From assembly GCA_964035575.1 (NCBI GenBank), contig OZ037900.1:496001-560000 (forward strand): a stretch of DNA of 64,000 bases. Reading direction: 5' to 3'. Below, in pieces: positions 30,512 through 41,897 of this stretch. The position numbers and the translations under genes are program-made. Position 1 is the first letter of the stretch. Each line of letters opens with the position of its first letter. The notes beneath the pieces are model-generated. The model was not told the origin of the DNA, searched no databases, and saw only the letters and a list, made by a program, of their open reading frames with translations. This stretch comes from Rhynchopus sp. YZ270_cl-10 (taxonomy: Eukaryota > Euglenozoa > Diplonemea > Diplonemida > Diplonemidae).

Positions 30512-33500
30512 CTACTTGGCCCCTACCGAGAAACCGTATCTGCTGGTGGTCCTTTTCCTTCGTCTCAAGGTAGAGAGAGAGGCAGAAATCTGTATTTTTT
30601 TTGATAAATTGGGTAGTTGACAAATGAACATACCTTAATCTGCTGGATGACCTCCTTACCAGCCTGCCTGAATGCGGTGAGGCCTGCGCCGGTCTTGGAG
30701 GGGTCGTACAGTCTCTTATCGCGGGCGAAAGTTTCAACGTACTCGGGGACCTTTGGTGCGGGGGGTTCAGGCTCCTTGATGGGAATGAGACGAAGCAGAA
30801 CTCCGATAGGAAGGGGCAGCGAGGAGACCATCAAGCAACGTTGCCAATCCTCGATGGTCAGGGGCACGCAACCCATGAACGCACCGAAGGACTGCACAGC
30901 CGCAATCTGCACAACCATGGTGAGCACCACAATCGAGAGGAACATATGTGAGCGGGACAGCCCCGCAAATAGGTTCCACTCATCCCGAATTTTGCGTGCG
31001 TTGAACTCATTGATAACCTGGAGCAGGACGAAGACGTTGAAGATGATGGTCATATGCTCATCACTGCCTTCCTCCACCATGAAGAAGTTAAATCCGTCGT
31101 TAAGCAGCCAAATCTGCAGACCAATCTGGTAAATGCTCTGCCCAATGATGTTCATCCACATACGACGAGAGATGAGGGGGGATTCTGCGAAGTTTGGCGG
31201 TCTGTCCAGCAGGTCACGCGTAGGGCGCTCTGTTGCAAGAGCAAGCGCTGCGAGCGAATCCATAATCAAATTGAGCCACAACAACTGAACCGGCTTCAAA
31301 GGGCTCTCCCCGTGGGAGGATTGAATGGATCCGATGAAGGCAATGAGCACTGCAGCGACGTTGACGGTCGATTGGAATTGAATGAATTTGCGGATGTTGT
31401 CGTTGATGTTGCGACCCCACATAGCGGCGGTCACCACGGATGCGAAGTTGTCGTCCATCAGAATGATGTCCGACGCGCCCTTCGCCACCTCAGTCCCAGT
31501 CATCATCGCAAACCCGACGTTTGCGAGCTTCAACGCCGGTGCATCGTTGGTGCCGTCCCCGGTCACCGCCACCACCTCTCCTCGCTGACGCAGCGCCTGA
31601 ACAAGAATTTGCTTATCCAACGGCGTCATCCTTGCCAAGACAGTCAGCTTTGACAACACATAGGTCATCTTATCATACTGCTCGGGTTTGTCAAGCTGAC
31701 GGAAGTAGAACCCCTCCATCGCGATGTCCTCTGACTTTGGAGTGTAAATGCCGGCCTGCTTTGCAATCGCGATGGCGGTCGCTTTGTTGTCTCCGGTGAC
31801 CATTCGGACGGTGATGCCTGCCTTCTTGCAGGTGGCAACAGCTTCGGGGACTTCAGGGCGCATGGGGTCCTCGATAGCGAGGATTGCAACGAAGGTGAGC
31901 TTGGTGTTTTCGGGCATCTCTTTGTCAAAAGGTTCGTGCCCCTTTCCGATGCGGTCGTGGTAGGCAACGAGAAGGGTACGCAGGGCCATGCGTGCCATCT
32001 CGCTGATGGTGTCCTGGATGCAGGTACGCGACTCTGCAGTCATAGGTACAACCTTGCCATCAGGCAGCAGCTGCATATCACAGTCAAGCAGAACCAACTC
32101 GCTTGCCCCCTTAACGTGGATCCTCATATCGCTTCCTGAGCGAAGGAGGGTCATCATACGCTTGGTCTGGCTGTTGAAAGGGTATGTATGGCGGACGTGG
32201 TGTGCCTTTGTCTTCTCGTAGTGAAGACGTTCGCGAACGCGGGTGATGTCTTGTCCCTGTGGTTGGGGGGGGTGGAAATGAAGGTGGGGTGGGTGATGTC
32301 AGGTGAAAGGGGGGGAATCTTAGGGGGGGATGGAGGTGGGGTAAGGCCATACCATCCCCGCGACGAACTCGAGCATCGCGCACTCCGTTTTGTTGCCCTT
32401 GATCTTCCCGTCGCGCACATCGGGGGCCGCCGTGGAGTTCATGATCAGCCCCTCCGTCAGGATCGAGAAGGTCTCGTTGCTCAGGCTCTCCTTGATTTTC
32501 TGTAGATTTTTTTTTGTACAAAATTTTACCCCTTTTTTTTCCATACCGCCACCTCTCTCTGGTAGTCTCTGTGGTCCAGTACTGGGACTGAACGTGGGTG
32601 ACGCTCACCTGCGAAAAGCGATCTCACCACCGTCATTTTGTTCTGCGTGAGCGTGCCGGTCTTGTCGGAGCAGACCTGGGTGGCACCTCCCATTGTCTCG
32701 CACGCGGCTAAGTGACGGACAAGGTTCTGGTCCTCCATCATCTTCTTCATCGAATAGGCAAGCGCAATGGTGACAGACAAAGGCAGCCCCTCGGGCACCG
32801 CAACAACAATGATCGTAATACCCACGGTTCCACTGTTAATCAGAATCTTCGACAGCTCCAGTGCAATCCTGCTGTAGTCCTCGCCCTCCTCCATGTCGAG
32901 CTCGCCTGCGTTGTACTTAATGAGTGCTGTCTTCACGAAGATCGCAATCGACGTCAACGCTGCCATGAAGATACCAAGGTTGGTGATCTGCTCGGTCAGG
33001 GCCTCGAGTTTTACTTGGAGAGGGGTGGCGTCCTTTTTCTCACGGTTGCGCATCTCCGCGCGGCCTGAAAGGCAGTTGATCCCAACTCCGGTGCACAGAA
33101 TGTAGCACTCCCCCTCCAAAATCGAGGACCCGGAGATAACAAACTGCTCCTTGCCGTGCACGGATTTTGACACCTCAAGGTTTTCCCCGGTGATGGCGGA
33201 TTCGTCGACCTTCATATCTTGCCCTTCGATGAAAATTCCATCAACAGGAGCAGTGTCTCCTGCACGAAGGCGCACTACATCCCCTTGGACAATCTCAGTC
33301 TCAAGAAGGTTTTGGACACGGTCATCTCTACGCACATCAAACATCTTAGGAGGGCGTGCTGCGCTGAGTTCCGCAAATTTCAGTTCTTTGGAATATTCGG
33401 TGCACGCAGACACACAGGCGACAATCGCAACAGAGCAGAGAATGGCCACGCCTTCAATCCACCCCCCCGCCTCCTGACCTGGCGCAAATGCATAAAGCAA

Positions 33501-33794
33501 CAGCGACACTATCGCAGCGCACATCAGCAGCCGCACCATCGGGTCCTCAAACTGCTCCGCAAACTTCTCCCACAGCGTGACCTCGTCCTCCTCGGGGAGT
33601 TTGTTGTTCCCCCATTTTTGGCGTCTCCATTCAATACTGCTGGCCTTCACCCCCACCTCCACGTCCACCTCCATGGAAGACCCCAGGCCCTTCGACCCCC
33701 CAAGGGTGTTCAGCAAAGTGTCGTTCTTGTCCATCACCATCTGCAAGTACAACGGGATCTCCGGTTCGCCTGCATCGTCCTTCTCGTCAGGCAT
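30512..33794 (-). CDS. Plasma-membrane-type Ca2+-transporting P2B ATPase, 4 exons
   Basis: Exons: 33794-32547, 32499-32353, 32256-30634, 30589-30512, total 1031 residues, all phase 0; introns are only 47, 96 and 44 bases. The N-terminal membrane pair is near residues 88-120, the actuator contains ESAITGE, and PEGLP (334-338) is the Ca2+-site segment of M4. The phosphorylation site is CSDKTGT with D377. KGASE (514-518) binds nucleotide and TGDGTND (697-703) is the hinge motif. Six C-terminal membrane segments follow, with NLIMDSLAALALATE typical of P2B pumps. The last exon gives a 25-residue basic tail (ISASLSTLRRRKRTTSRYGF) that could be a short calmodulin-binding autoinhibitory region, as in PMCA. 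It exports Ca2+ using ATP at the plasma membrane or a vacuole. Intact. Confidence 0.95.
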
Positions 33795-33870
33795 TTTCTT
33801 TTTTGGGGGTTTTTTTTGGCTCCCTCTGGGAAAAGAGGGGGGAAAGGGGGGGGTTGCCTAGAGTGGTGAA
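33795..33870 (-). promoter_or_regulatory. CT-rich leader of Ca2+ pump gene
   Basis: Minus-strand C/T tract (CCCCTTTCCCCCCTCTTTTC) followed by CCAGAG about 30 bases before the ATG. Here an AG does follow the tract, so it could be a trans- or cis-splice acceptor as well as a promoter tract. Confidence 0.4.
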
Positions 33871-33999
33871 GTCGTGTAAAATGAGAAATATTCCTCTGGT
33901 GGGCTTGAAAAAAATACAGGAACGAACGCAAACATGGGGTAAAAAGCCTCTCTGTGAACACGTTCATGACCAGAAAATCACAAAAAAAATAAATATGTC

Positions 34000-34900
34000 A
34001 GACAGCGAGTGTATGTCGATTCCTGAATTGATTGACCCTACGTCCTTTGAAGTACGAACGCTCATCAACAGTTGAGGAACGAAAAGTTTGAGGGGAAATG
34101 CCCCTTCTGCAGCCCATCTTGGACGAAATGTTTCCCTCGCTCACACTGGTCTCCAAAAAGATAAGGGAGACCCATGGACATATGGCATCCAGAGCACACG
34201 GAATGCCAGGGTCCTCTTTCCCGAGCACATCCACAACATCTTCTCCTTGTATTTGGAACGATGCAAACTCATGTAGTTCGCAACTCTTAATGCACGCAAC
34301 CTGTTGGGAACAAGAACCTCTCCCTCACGCTTCCGGGGGTTCGACGGCGTTCATCGGGTTGTTGTGGCTGCAGGGGTGCAGTGTGAAAGGGAGGCTGTCC
34401 GACTACTGGAATGTCGACACGCCGGATGCAACAAAGACAAGCTGATCGGGATAAGGGGTATGCTCAACGCCTTCCAGAAGCGGTTCCAGAATACAACAAG
34501 CCTGAGGAAATGCGTTGCCATGGACGAGACAGTTGTGAAGGTGAAGGGCACGATTCCGTGTCGGACATTCTCCTCGGAGAAGAGGAAGCGGCAGGAGGCT
34601 TAAAGAAAGATACCGCCCACAGGCAATTTCAACCCCATGGGCAACAAAGGCAAGAACCGTGGAGGCCACGGACCCACCACAAACCCCACGTCCCCCGCCA
34701 CTGCATCCGTTATATTTGCGTCAATCTGAAAACTATCGGGGAGTTTGTTTTCCTTATTGGCACTCTTTGTCAACTGTACACAATATGCACAGAAAGTGCA
34801 TTCGCGATGCTCCTGAAGGTTGTCACGGCGCCGTACAACGTCACAGCAATGCAAAACAGTACATACGTAGCAAGGTTAGAGTTTTGAAATCCCAAAACCC
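34000..34900 (+). pseudogene. Broken piggyBac-like transposase
   Basis: A plus-strand relic whose pieces lie in different frames. One frame, ending about 34445, carries TAFIGLLWLQGCSVKGRLSD then YW (GACTACTGG at 34401), matching the piggyBac signature FIGLLxxxGxxKxxxxxDYW. A second frame (about 34440-34600) carries KLIGIRGMLNAFQKRFQ and CVAMDETVVKVKGT, the first catalytic Asp block (IDExMxxFKGR) of DDE_Tnp_1_7. The region usually lying between these blocks is missing, and reading frames change at least twice; no C-terminal Asp blocks or Cys-rich end could be seen. Upstream, MSDSECMSIPELIDPTS (33993-34072) may be part of it. It lies opposite to the gene direction. Immobile relic. Confidence 0.65.
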
Positions 34901-36932
34901 ACCTTAGTTTTTTTCCCCCACCCTATCTTAACACCCCTGGGCATGATATTTTGGGCCAACAGGGGAAATATGGGGAAATGAGGTACTATGTTTTTTTTGT
35001 CATAAAAAATTATGAGCAGAAGTGAGGGAAAAAAAACAGAAAGCTGGGCGAGATAAAAGAGTTCGGGGGCTTTTTATTTGAGTTAGAAAATTACTTTCAA
35101 ATCAAAGATGAGAAAGTACAAAAGGAGAAAAAAAATGAGAAAAAAAATCCCCATTTATTGGTGTGCTCTATAGATGTCAACACACTCAAAAAAAGAAAAA
35201 GAAAGAACAGATGAAAGGAACACCCCTCACCGTGCATCAGCGGACGCAGGGCACTGTTTCCCCAGCGGGTTTATCGAATCCCAAGAGAAAGAGAGAACTT
35301 CAATAGTAAAGAAAAAATACCACACACACTCACACACAATTTGGGGGCCATATTCTGCGCAAGAATTACCCTATTAGTTATCAAACACACACACACATAC
35401 ACACAAAGCTCCAATAATAGCAGCACTTTTTTTTTTTGTTTTCTGACAATTTTGCATCGAAATTCACTTTTCACCTAGCGGTGTAAATATTTTGTACTCA
35501 ATTTTGTGGTTTTTCTTTTCTTTTTGCAAAACAAAACCCAACACAACCCAGTAGAGAGGAAGCTTGGAATATGAAAAATGAGACCTCACCGTGCACAAAA
35601 AGAGATTAAAAAACCCCCACACCCTTTTTGAGGGGGGGAGGATAAAAAGACCACTATCGTTGTCAATTGAAATCAGGAGCAAAATACAGTTCTTACTTTT
35701 CCCCTCTACTACTCTGGGGGAACAAAGAGACAGAAAGAGGTTGTGGCATTTGACGCAGAATTAACAGAAACGTTAGGAACAGAGCGAAACAGATAAACTT
35801 TTTTGAGGGGGAAAATATTGTTTCATATACTAACTATTCTACTGAATAGAAGGTATAACAGGGTGCACTAAATGTACCCAAACTAGTTTTTTGAGGGGAA
35901 AATAGAAAAAAAAAGTGTCACTTCCCGTTTCCCCTCACCCCCTCTTTCTTGTAGTTGTTTGATGCGTTAACGCTTCCACACACACTATGACTCACCTGCT
36001 GGACGGCGATGTTGCGGAGCACGGCTGGGTTGAGTGAACGACGTAACACTTTCCGCTCACAAAAGTATGTGTAAGAAAAGGGGCGAGATAGATTAATACG
36101 CGTTTATGCCCCTCGCGTATCTCCTCTCTCACGTGGCTTTTGTAAAATAACACTTTAGGTAAAATGAACCTAAGCCTCTCTGTGCTTAGTCTGACTAGAT
36201 TATTCTTTGGTTTATTCACCTCCAGCCTCTCTGTGCTTAGTCACCCACCCCAAACAAACGCTGGCTCCACACAGTAAAGAGCAAAGAAGGCGCACGCGAC
36301 ACATGAGAACAGTGCGCCGCATGTGCACCGGGTTCATTCAAATAGGAGAAGGATGGGGGGGGATTGAGAAGGTATATATTCGTGAAAGGGTTTTGTTACT
36401 TTTTGTTTACTTTTTCTTTTTTGTTGTCTTGACAAAGTACCCGGCAAGAGGCAGGGTTCGTTGTCCTCAAAAAAAAAAAACACACACACACCCCAAGGCA
36501 AGATATCGTAAAAAAAAAAGGGTTCCACCAACCCTTTTTTGGCAAAACCCACATATTCCAACATCTATCAAAAAAAAATCCCTATCAGATCTATCATTCA
36601 AAAATGCAAGAAACAAGAACAGAGTGTGAATACACACCCTCTCCTTTCTATTCTATAAAAACCCACAAAACAACTAGCAAACCGCCAATACTGTCTTCTT
36701 CATCATGAAGGCAAAAAAAAAAGTGTATCAAATTCTCGGTGCATTTTTTTTTTTCCAATCACATTCCCATCACAAAAGCATAGATACTACCCAAAGCCTC
36801 ACACCCTTTATCAAAAATTACATTAAACCCCCCGAGGTTGTTGTGTCGACAATCACTTCGCTCCAAAAAAAACGGAATAATGTTCCACTCAAAGTTGGCC
36901 GAAAGCCGTACGCTTTTTTAAAAAAAAAAAAA
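34901..36932. repeat. Spacer with repeats and possible small exons
   Basis: A repeat ending CATCAGCGGACGCAGGGCAC (35208-35265), CA microsatellites (35316-35340, 35385-35405), hairpin repeats (36155-36190 and 36218-36245) and A/T runs. On the minus strand 36055-35996 is GC-rich, open (KVLRRSLNPAVLRNIAVQQ) and ends in CAG|GTGAGT, a good donor; 36332-36240 is open from an ATG (MNPVHMRRTVLMCRVRLL). These might be exons of an unrecognised gene; I could not complete one. Confidence 0.35.
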
Positions 36933-38015
36933 TTATCTCTCCGCCCAGAGATAGGGTAAATGGTCAAAGACCTGCAGGGCGTCTTTAATGGAGGCGGCAG
37001 GGCCTACTGTGCAGACCTCGTTGATGAAGCGCTCGAGGGGTGTGATGATGTCCTCGTTGTACCGCCAGCGGTTGTGGTCTGCCAAGGCTGCAAGACGCAC
37101 GGCGATGGGCCATTCATAGGTTCCACCCGTATCCCGCCCGAACACTGTATACTCATCGTCCCTCAGTGACCCCGCGCTATGCGAGCCCTTCAGCTTTGTG
37201 ATCAACTCCAGGGAGTGCTGCGGTTTGATCAGCACGTCTTGCTGGCCGTGAATGATGAGAAGTGGTGCGGAAACGCCGGGGGCTTCCTTCATTAATTGCC
37301 ATCGATGCGCAAAGATACTTGCCGCGCACGACACATGGTCCCGCACCACAGCAAGCAACGATGTGTACGGCGACACCAAACACACCCCCCTCACCGCATT
37401 CCCCTCCCTCGCCGCCCTCGCAGCGAGATGCACTGCCACCCCGGTCCCTATCGACCTCCCGTAGATGATGATACGGGAGGCAGGCACCTTCACAAATTCT
37501 GTCGCAAAGGTGAATGCTGCCCACGCAGCCTCGTTGATTGCCTGCATACTCGCCTTCTTTGAAGTGTACAATCCGTATCCTGGGTATTCTGGCATCAGTA
37601 CGGTGCATCGTAACCGATCCGCCATTCGTTGCGCTTCTGCTTCCATGTTGCCGAGATCTGTAGCATTTGCGTGGAGGAATAGAAGCATGAATCTGGAGGT
37701 TCCATGGGCAGGTTTGACGTAGAGGGCTGGGTGGCGTCGAGGGGGGTATGCACGGCCAGATGCAGTTCGTCGCATCGTCGAAGCCGTGCGTTGCAAACCA
37801 TTCGGTGCGTTTCCATACGTCGTGTTATACCCCCCGCTCCCCCTCTCCCTCCCACCAGGTCTCGGTGCGCATGAACTCCGTTCTCGGTCGTCCTCTCCAC
37901 TCATATTATTCGCATCGTCCACCACCCTTCCCGGCAATCTAATCAACTTCGCAGGAAACGTTTCCGGCCCATAAGACACATCCGGAACAGGAAAGATAAA
38001 TCCATCCAGAACCAT
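36933..38015 (-). CDS. ABHD17-like alpha/beta serine hydrolase
   Basis: A 360-residue single-exon protein. The N-terminal GFIFPVPDVSYG (residues 5-16) matches the start of the ABHD17/FAM108 family. The nucleophile elbow is YGRSIGTG with Ser188; the acid is likely Asp260 (GQQDVLIKP) and the base His314 (ADHNRW). The oxyanion region is LFLHANATD. Between residues 35 and 95 an Arg/Ser/Gly-rich insertion, not usual for the family, separates the first strand from the core. ABHD17 enzymes remove palmitate from membrane proteins; general esterase activity is the safer claim. Translation is set at the ATG at 38015 (MVLDGFIF), since the frame's extension to 38042 lacks an ATG. Possibly relevant to the nearby palmitoylation-prone copine and PDZ proteins, which is inference. 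Confidence 0.88.
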   Translation of the reverse strand: MVLDGFIFPVPDVSYGPETFPAKLIRLPGRVVDDANNMSGEDDRERSSCAPRPGGRERGSGGYNTTYGNAPNGLQRTASTMRRTASGRAYPPRRHPALYVKPAHGTSRFMLLFLHANATDLGNMEAEAQRMADRLRCTVLMPEYPGYGLYTSKKASMQAINEAAWAAFTFATEFVKVPASRIIIYGRSIGTGVAVHLAARAAREGNAVRGVCLVSPYTSLLAVVRDHVSCAASIFAHRWQLMKEAPGVSAPLLIIHGQQDVLIKPQHSLELITKLKGSHSAGSLRDDEYTVFGRDTGGTYEWPIAVRLAALADHNRWRYNEDIITPLERFINEVCTVGPAASIKDALQVFDHLPYLWAER

Positions 38016-38110
38016 TTGGAAAAGAAAGTTGGAAAAGTGCAAAACGCCGGAGTAAATCCGTAGAGAAGGGGGAAGGGAGTGGGAGGAGGGGAGGGGTTGA
38101 TGGGTGACTC
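38016..38110 (-). promoter_or_regulatory. CT-rich leader of ABHD gene
   Basis: Minus-strand tract CCCCTCCCCTCCTCCCACTC and CCCTTCCCCCTTCTC lies 45-90 bases before the ATG, with no AG between the tract and ATG. A better splice-acceptor-like site (CTCTCTTTCCAG) is further upstream near 38205. Confidence 0.4.
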
Positions 38111-39227
38111 AAAAGCTTTTGTTAGGTTTTTTTGGTGAGATTTCCACCCCCTGAGTGAAGTGCTGTTGTGTTTTTTTTGGGAGAGGAGAAAAGAGGTGCT
38201 GGAAAGAGAGAAGGCAAAGAAAGAACAAAGGGTTTCTCGCAAAAAAGTGAGCCTTTTTTTGGCAAAGTCAGAGAGGTTCTAAGGTTAATACGGTGGAAAA
38301 AAACGAACCCATGCCATGTCGTTTCTTACAGTTTCTAAAGAGAGAGATAAAGTAAATTAGGGAAAACGGGGACTTTTTTTTTTTCACATTTGGTGTTGTT
38401 GACACAAAGAGGGGATGAGAGAGAGAGAGAGAGAGCTGGTAGGTAGGTAGGCACACTGCAAAAAAACATAGTTTTGAAAGAACAGAAGAGAATTTATTTT
38501 ATTTTTTGAATGGATGAATGGTGTTTTGCCGTCACTGTTGTGCACATACAACACGTCTTGAAAAGAGAAACGGTGAAAACAGCCACAGACGCACCCGGAG
38601 ATAGTTGTGACTGTGCTCGATCAGTTTTTTTTATTTTTCCCCAACGTTCAGCAATTTTCCGCAATTTTTTTTTCCCCAGCAAAAAGTTGCGAAGTTATGG
38701 TGTGCACATTTTTTTTGTCTATAATTTAGTTGTTTCAATTTCATTTTCTTTTTCTTTTCTCTTTTTTTTTTGATGATCTGTTTGTGTAACTGCCATATCG
38801 AAAAAGACAGTCTATACTATCCAGAAAACACCTCTTATTTTTTGAAGAAAGAAAAAATGTTAACTGCCGCCACCTGCGTGGGAATCTACGCATTTTGCTG
38901 GCGGTCGCTGCTTCGTACGTAAAATCAAGGAAATGGCTTTACGGAGGGGGGGAAGGGGAGGATACGTGGAGATAGGGAAGGTTCGGAAGATAAAAAAAAG
39001 AAGAAAAAATAATTTCCTCTTTTTGATTTTTTCTCTTTTTTTTGTGCTGCCACTACTAAGGGATTTGGCTCAAATCCAATTTCAACATAGTTTTGTTCTT
39101 AGCCCCCCCCCCCCTCCCTACCCCCCACCCATACGGTGACTATGTACCCCAGGTAACATGCCAAACAACATGCTGCCTACACAATACTTTGCAAAACACA
39201 TGATTTATTTTTTTTTGCATGTTTCTT
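38111..39227. other. Spacer, possible short exon
   Basis: Minus-strand 38617-38552 is open (SQLSPGASVAVFTVSLFK) and flanked by GAGCACAG and GTATGTGC, which look like splice sites. No gene could be assembled. Otherwise A/T-rich, with a GA repeat at 38418-38434 and a C run at 39105-39115. Confidence 0.25.
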
Positions 39228-39331
39228 CATGGTTTGTAGTCAGGGTCAGGCCTGAGGATTGGACTTCTCTCGCGTTCCTCGCATTCGAGCGCGAGATGAG
39301 TCAGTCTGACTCAGACTGATTACAAACCATG
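39228..39331. mobile_element. MITE-like foldback, CATGGTTTGTA termini
   Basis: Ends CATGGTTTGTAGTCAG and CTGATTACAAACCATG are inverted repeats; the inner arms contain GTCAGGCCTGAG and AGTCAGTCTGACTCAG. The core has CGCGTTCCTCG and GAGCGCGAG. About 104 bases, no coding capacity. Confidence 0.75.
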
Positions 39332-41600
39332 TTTTACATACATTTCAAAAACCATGTTACTAAGCACGGTACTGTTTTAGCATGTTGCGGGAAGGAAAAT
39401 TGCGGGTTTCTTACCAGGATACATGATCGCCGTGTAACCCCCCCATTACCACCGCAAACAAAAGAAAAGCGTTTGAAAGAACCTTCGCTTTTTTAAAAGC
39501 GTGAAAAAGATGGGACACAGTTCTGCTGGGACACGTGGTGCTCAATAACCATTCCGTTTTTTGGTAGGAACACCAGGAGGAATGGCTGTTCTTGGAGATG
39601 AGCAAAACAAAAAGAGAAGCTTTTTTTCATCATATGCAATCAATAAATTGATAGTATATGGTGAGGGATCAACAAAACGAAAGAGCAGTTGAAAAGTACA
39701 AACGCCTCACCATTCATCGGCAGACGCAGGTACTTGGTGGAAACAAAAAAAAAAATCCTCTCTGCATTTATTGAAGGAAAGCGCGAGAGTCTGTGTCATG
39801 GTACAGTTCCCTTTGCATGAACATGAAAATGTGAGTGTGCCATTTTATTTATTTTTTCCGCACAATCTTTTCTGGTTCTGTAAATTCAAACAAATGTATT
39901 GCAATGTGTACTTTAAATGGGGTGTTGTGTGGATCTACTAAAAAAAATACTTAAAAAGTGAATAACAATGGGAAAATAAAACAAAAACGCTCTAACGAAA
40001 AAGTGAACAGTGTGCGTGCGAGAAAGATGCATGACACCGAACGCTAACAAAGGGTTGAAGGGAAATAAAGAAGACATTGTTGTTCAGATGAACATAAGCT
40101 CCCCTCATGCTTAATCACCTACAAAACATTAGGTGACCACACGACAAAGAAGCGGCCATTTGACACATGCTACTGCAAAGCCAGGAACACTAAACAAAGA
40201 TTTGCCAAGAAAAAAAAAAACCGATGTTCTGTTCCCCATGTGACCTAGTAGAGTTACCACAACACACAGAAGCGAGGTCAAGTCCCCGGTTTTTCATCTT
40301 ACCTTGGAAAGAAAGCTATGCATGGCCACATTGAGCCCACACAATCATTCAAAAAAAAAAAATTGAAACTGCAGCTGTGCAGCCTTTTTTTAAACCCCCC
40401 AAATATAACGTGAAGATCGCCACTTTCACGCCATGGGGGGTATTTTTTTTTTTTTTTCATTTGTAACAACCACAGACAAGAACAGAACGGAACGGAGAAA
40501 GAGGGGGGTTTTTTTTTTCTGGTGCGGATTACGCCAAAAATAAAGAGAAAAAAAGCGCGCGAGGGAGAAAAAGAAGCGTGTACTGAATCATCTTGGAAGA
40601 AGAATCCTGATCGTTGTCCATTTTTTTCTTGAAGTTCTGGGAGAAGAAGTAGGAACACTTCTTTGAATCATACCATCACATAGAAGAGGCTGATTCCCCT
40701 CTTGTAACCCTAGCCATGCACGGTATACATCTGAATGGGGATAAACGCCTCGATGCTATCACACACGACAGTCTCAGCTCTTTCTTTCTGTCTTCTTCTT
40801 TTTTTTCTTTTTCATTTCGCGCAAATTTGGTCAACTACGATAACGGAGAGAGAGAGAGAGAGAAGATATTATTTTTTTTTAAAAAATGGTCAATGCAAAA
40901 CATTCAACTGAAGATGAAAAACACAAAAAAAAAAAAGGGAAGAAAAAAGAAAAACTCACAACATACACATTACACATGATCTATGACAAAACAAAACGAG
41001 AAAAATAGGTATATTTTTTTTTTTTCACATTTTCGCGCATTTTTTTGGCGGAAACGAATAACAACGAAAACTCCCTGCTTCCAACAGACAAAACAAAAAT
41101 GAATAGAGGAAGACTGGGGTACACTATAAAAAAAGAGAAATTTGAAAAAGATGAAGGTGCCTCTCGGGTACACACATCTGACAAAAAAACCACAGGCCTT
41201 TTGCTAACTTTGGGATTTTCCCCCTGAATGGCATGATGGTCAAAAAAAAATAATTTCCTGGAAAAAAAGTACATTCCGAGCTTTCCCACCTGGTAAAAGC
41301 GGTCGTCGCGCGCTTCGCGCGCGCCTCCCTGCCAGCCACAGGGTGGAGAGGCGAAGGGTCAGCTTTGCAAGATAACAAAAACGAAATCTAATCCTTTATT
41401 AACGGTGCTTGGTCTGCGCCTTACGTACACTAACCGTACAAAATCAATACGTCTGCCAGAAGCAGGGGCTGTTGCAACGGTTGGGTCACTTTGAAATAAC
41501 AATGTCAAATTTTTGCAGCTTGGGTCAAGTTGCATTTCTGGCTGCAAAATGCAAGGGAATTTTTTTAGATATTGTAAAATGGCACCGTAGGCAGGAAGAA
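39332..41600. repeat. Spacer with dispersed repeats
   Basis: The ATCAATAAATTGATAGTATA repeat (39632-39677) immediately followed by a GTTGAAAAGTAC / CGCCTCACC repeat (39684-39735), a hairpin repeat (40085-40120) and a GTGC-stem variant (41148-41185). Two GT-donor-like sites on the minus strand (CCTG|GTAAGA at 39411, CCAAG|GTAAGA at 40297) follow short open stretches but no gene could be built. Confidence 0.4.
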
Positions 41601-41607
41601 AATAGCG

Positions 41608-41670
41608 TACAGCGCGAGCGAAGCGAGCGGATTTTTTTTGAGGTATACCTCCGCGAGCGCAGCGAGCAGA
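41608..41670. repeat. GCGAGCGAAGCGAGC repeat pair
   Basis: GCGAGCGAAGCGAGCGG and CCTCCGCGAGCGCAGCGAGC lie 25 bases apart. The same pair, in the same order and with GGTGTACCTCCGCGAG between, occurs at 57198-57256, and a single unit at 57900-57920. Confidence 0.75.
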
Positions 41671-41684
41671 AAAATTTTAAGGTG

Positions 41685-41897
41685 CCATCACGCCATCATG
41701 CCATCATGCCATCATGCCATCATGCCATCATGCCATCATGCCATCATGCCATCATGCCATCATGCCATCATGCCATCATGCCATCATGCCATCATGCCAT
41801 CATGCCATCATGCCATCATGCCATCATGCCATCATGCCATCATGCCATCATGCCATCATGCCATCATGCCATCATGCCATCATGCCATCATGCCATC
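41685..41897. repeat. (CCATCATG)n minisatellite, about 27 units
   Basis: About 27 almost perfect tandem copies of the 8-base unit CCATCATG. Since 24 bases are 8 codons, the frames read a repeating HHAIMPSC peptide, which is not credited as a protein. Inverted copies of one to two units (GGCATGATGG) lie outside the array at 41226, 41951-41971 and 42001-42020. Confidence 0.95.

Noticed and set aside
30342-30602. Alternative Ca2+ pump tail with a hydrophobic stretch from another acceptor
   Set aside because: The acceptor ATACAG| at 30590 keeps phase and gives a short basic tail with an early stop, more like P2B pumps.
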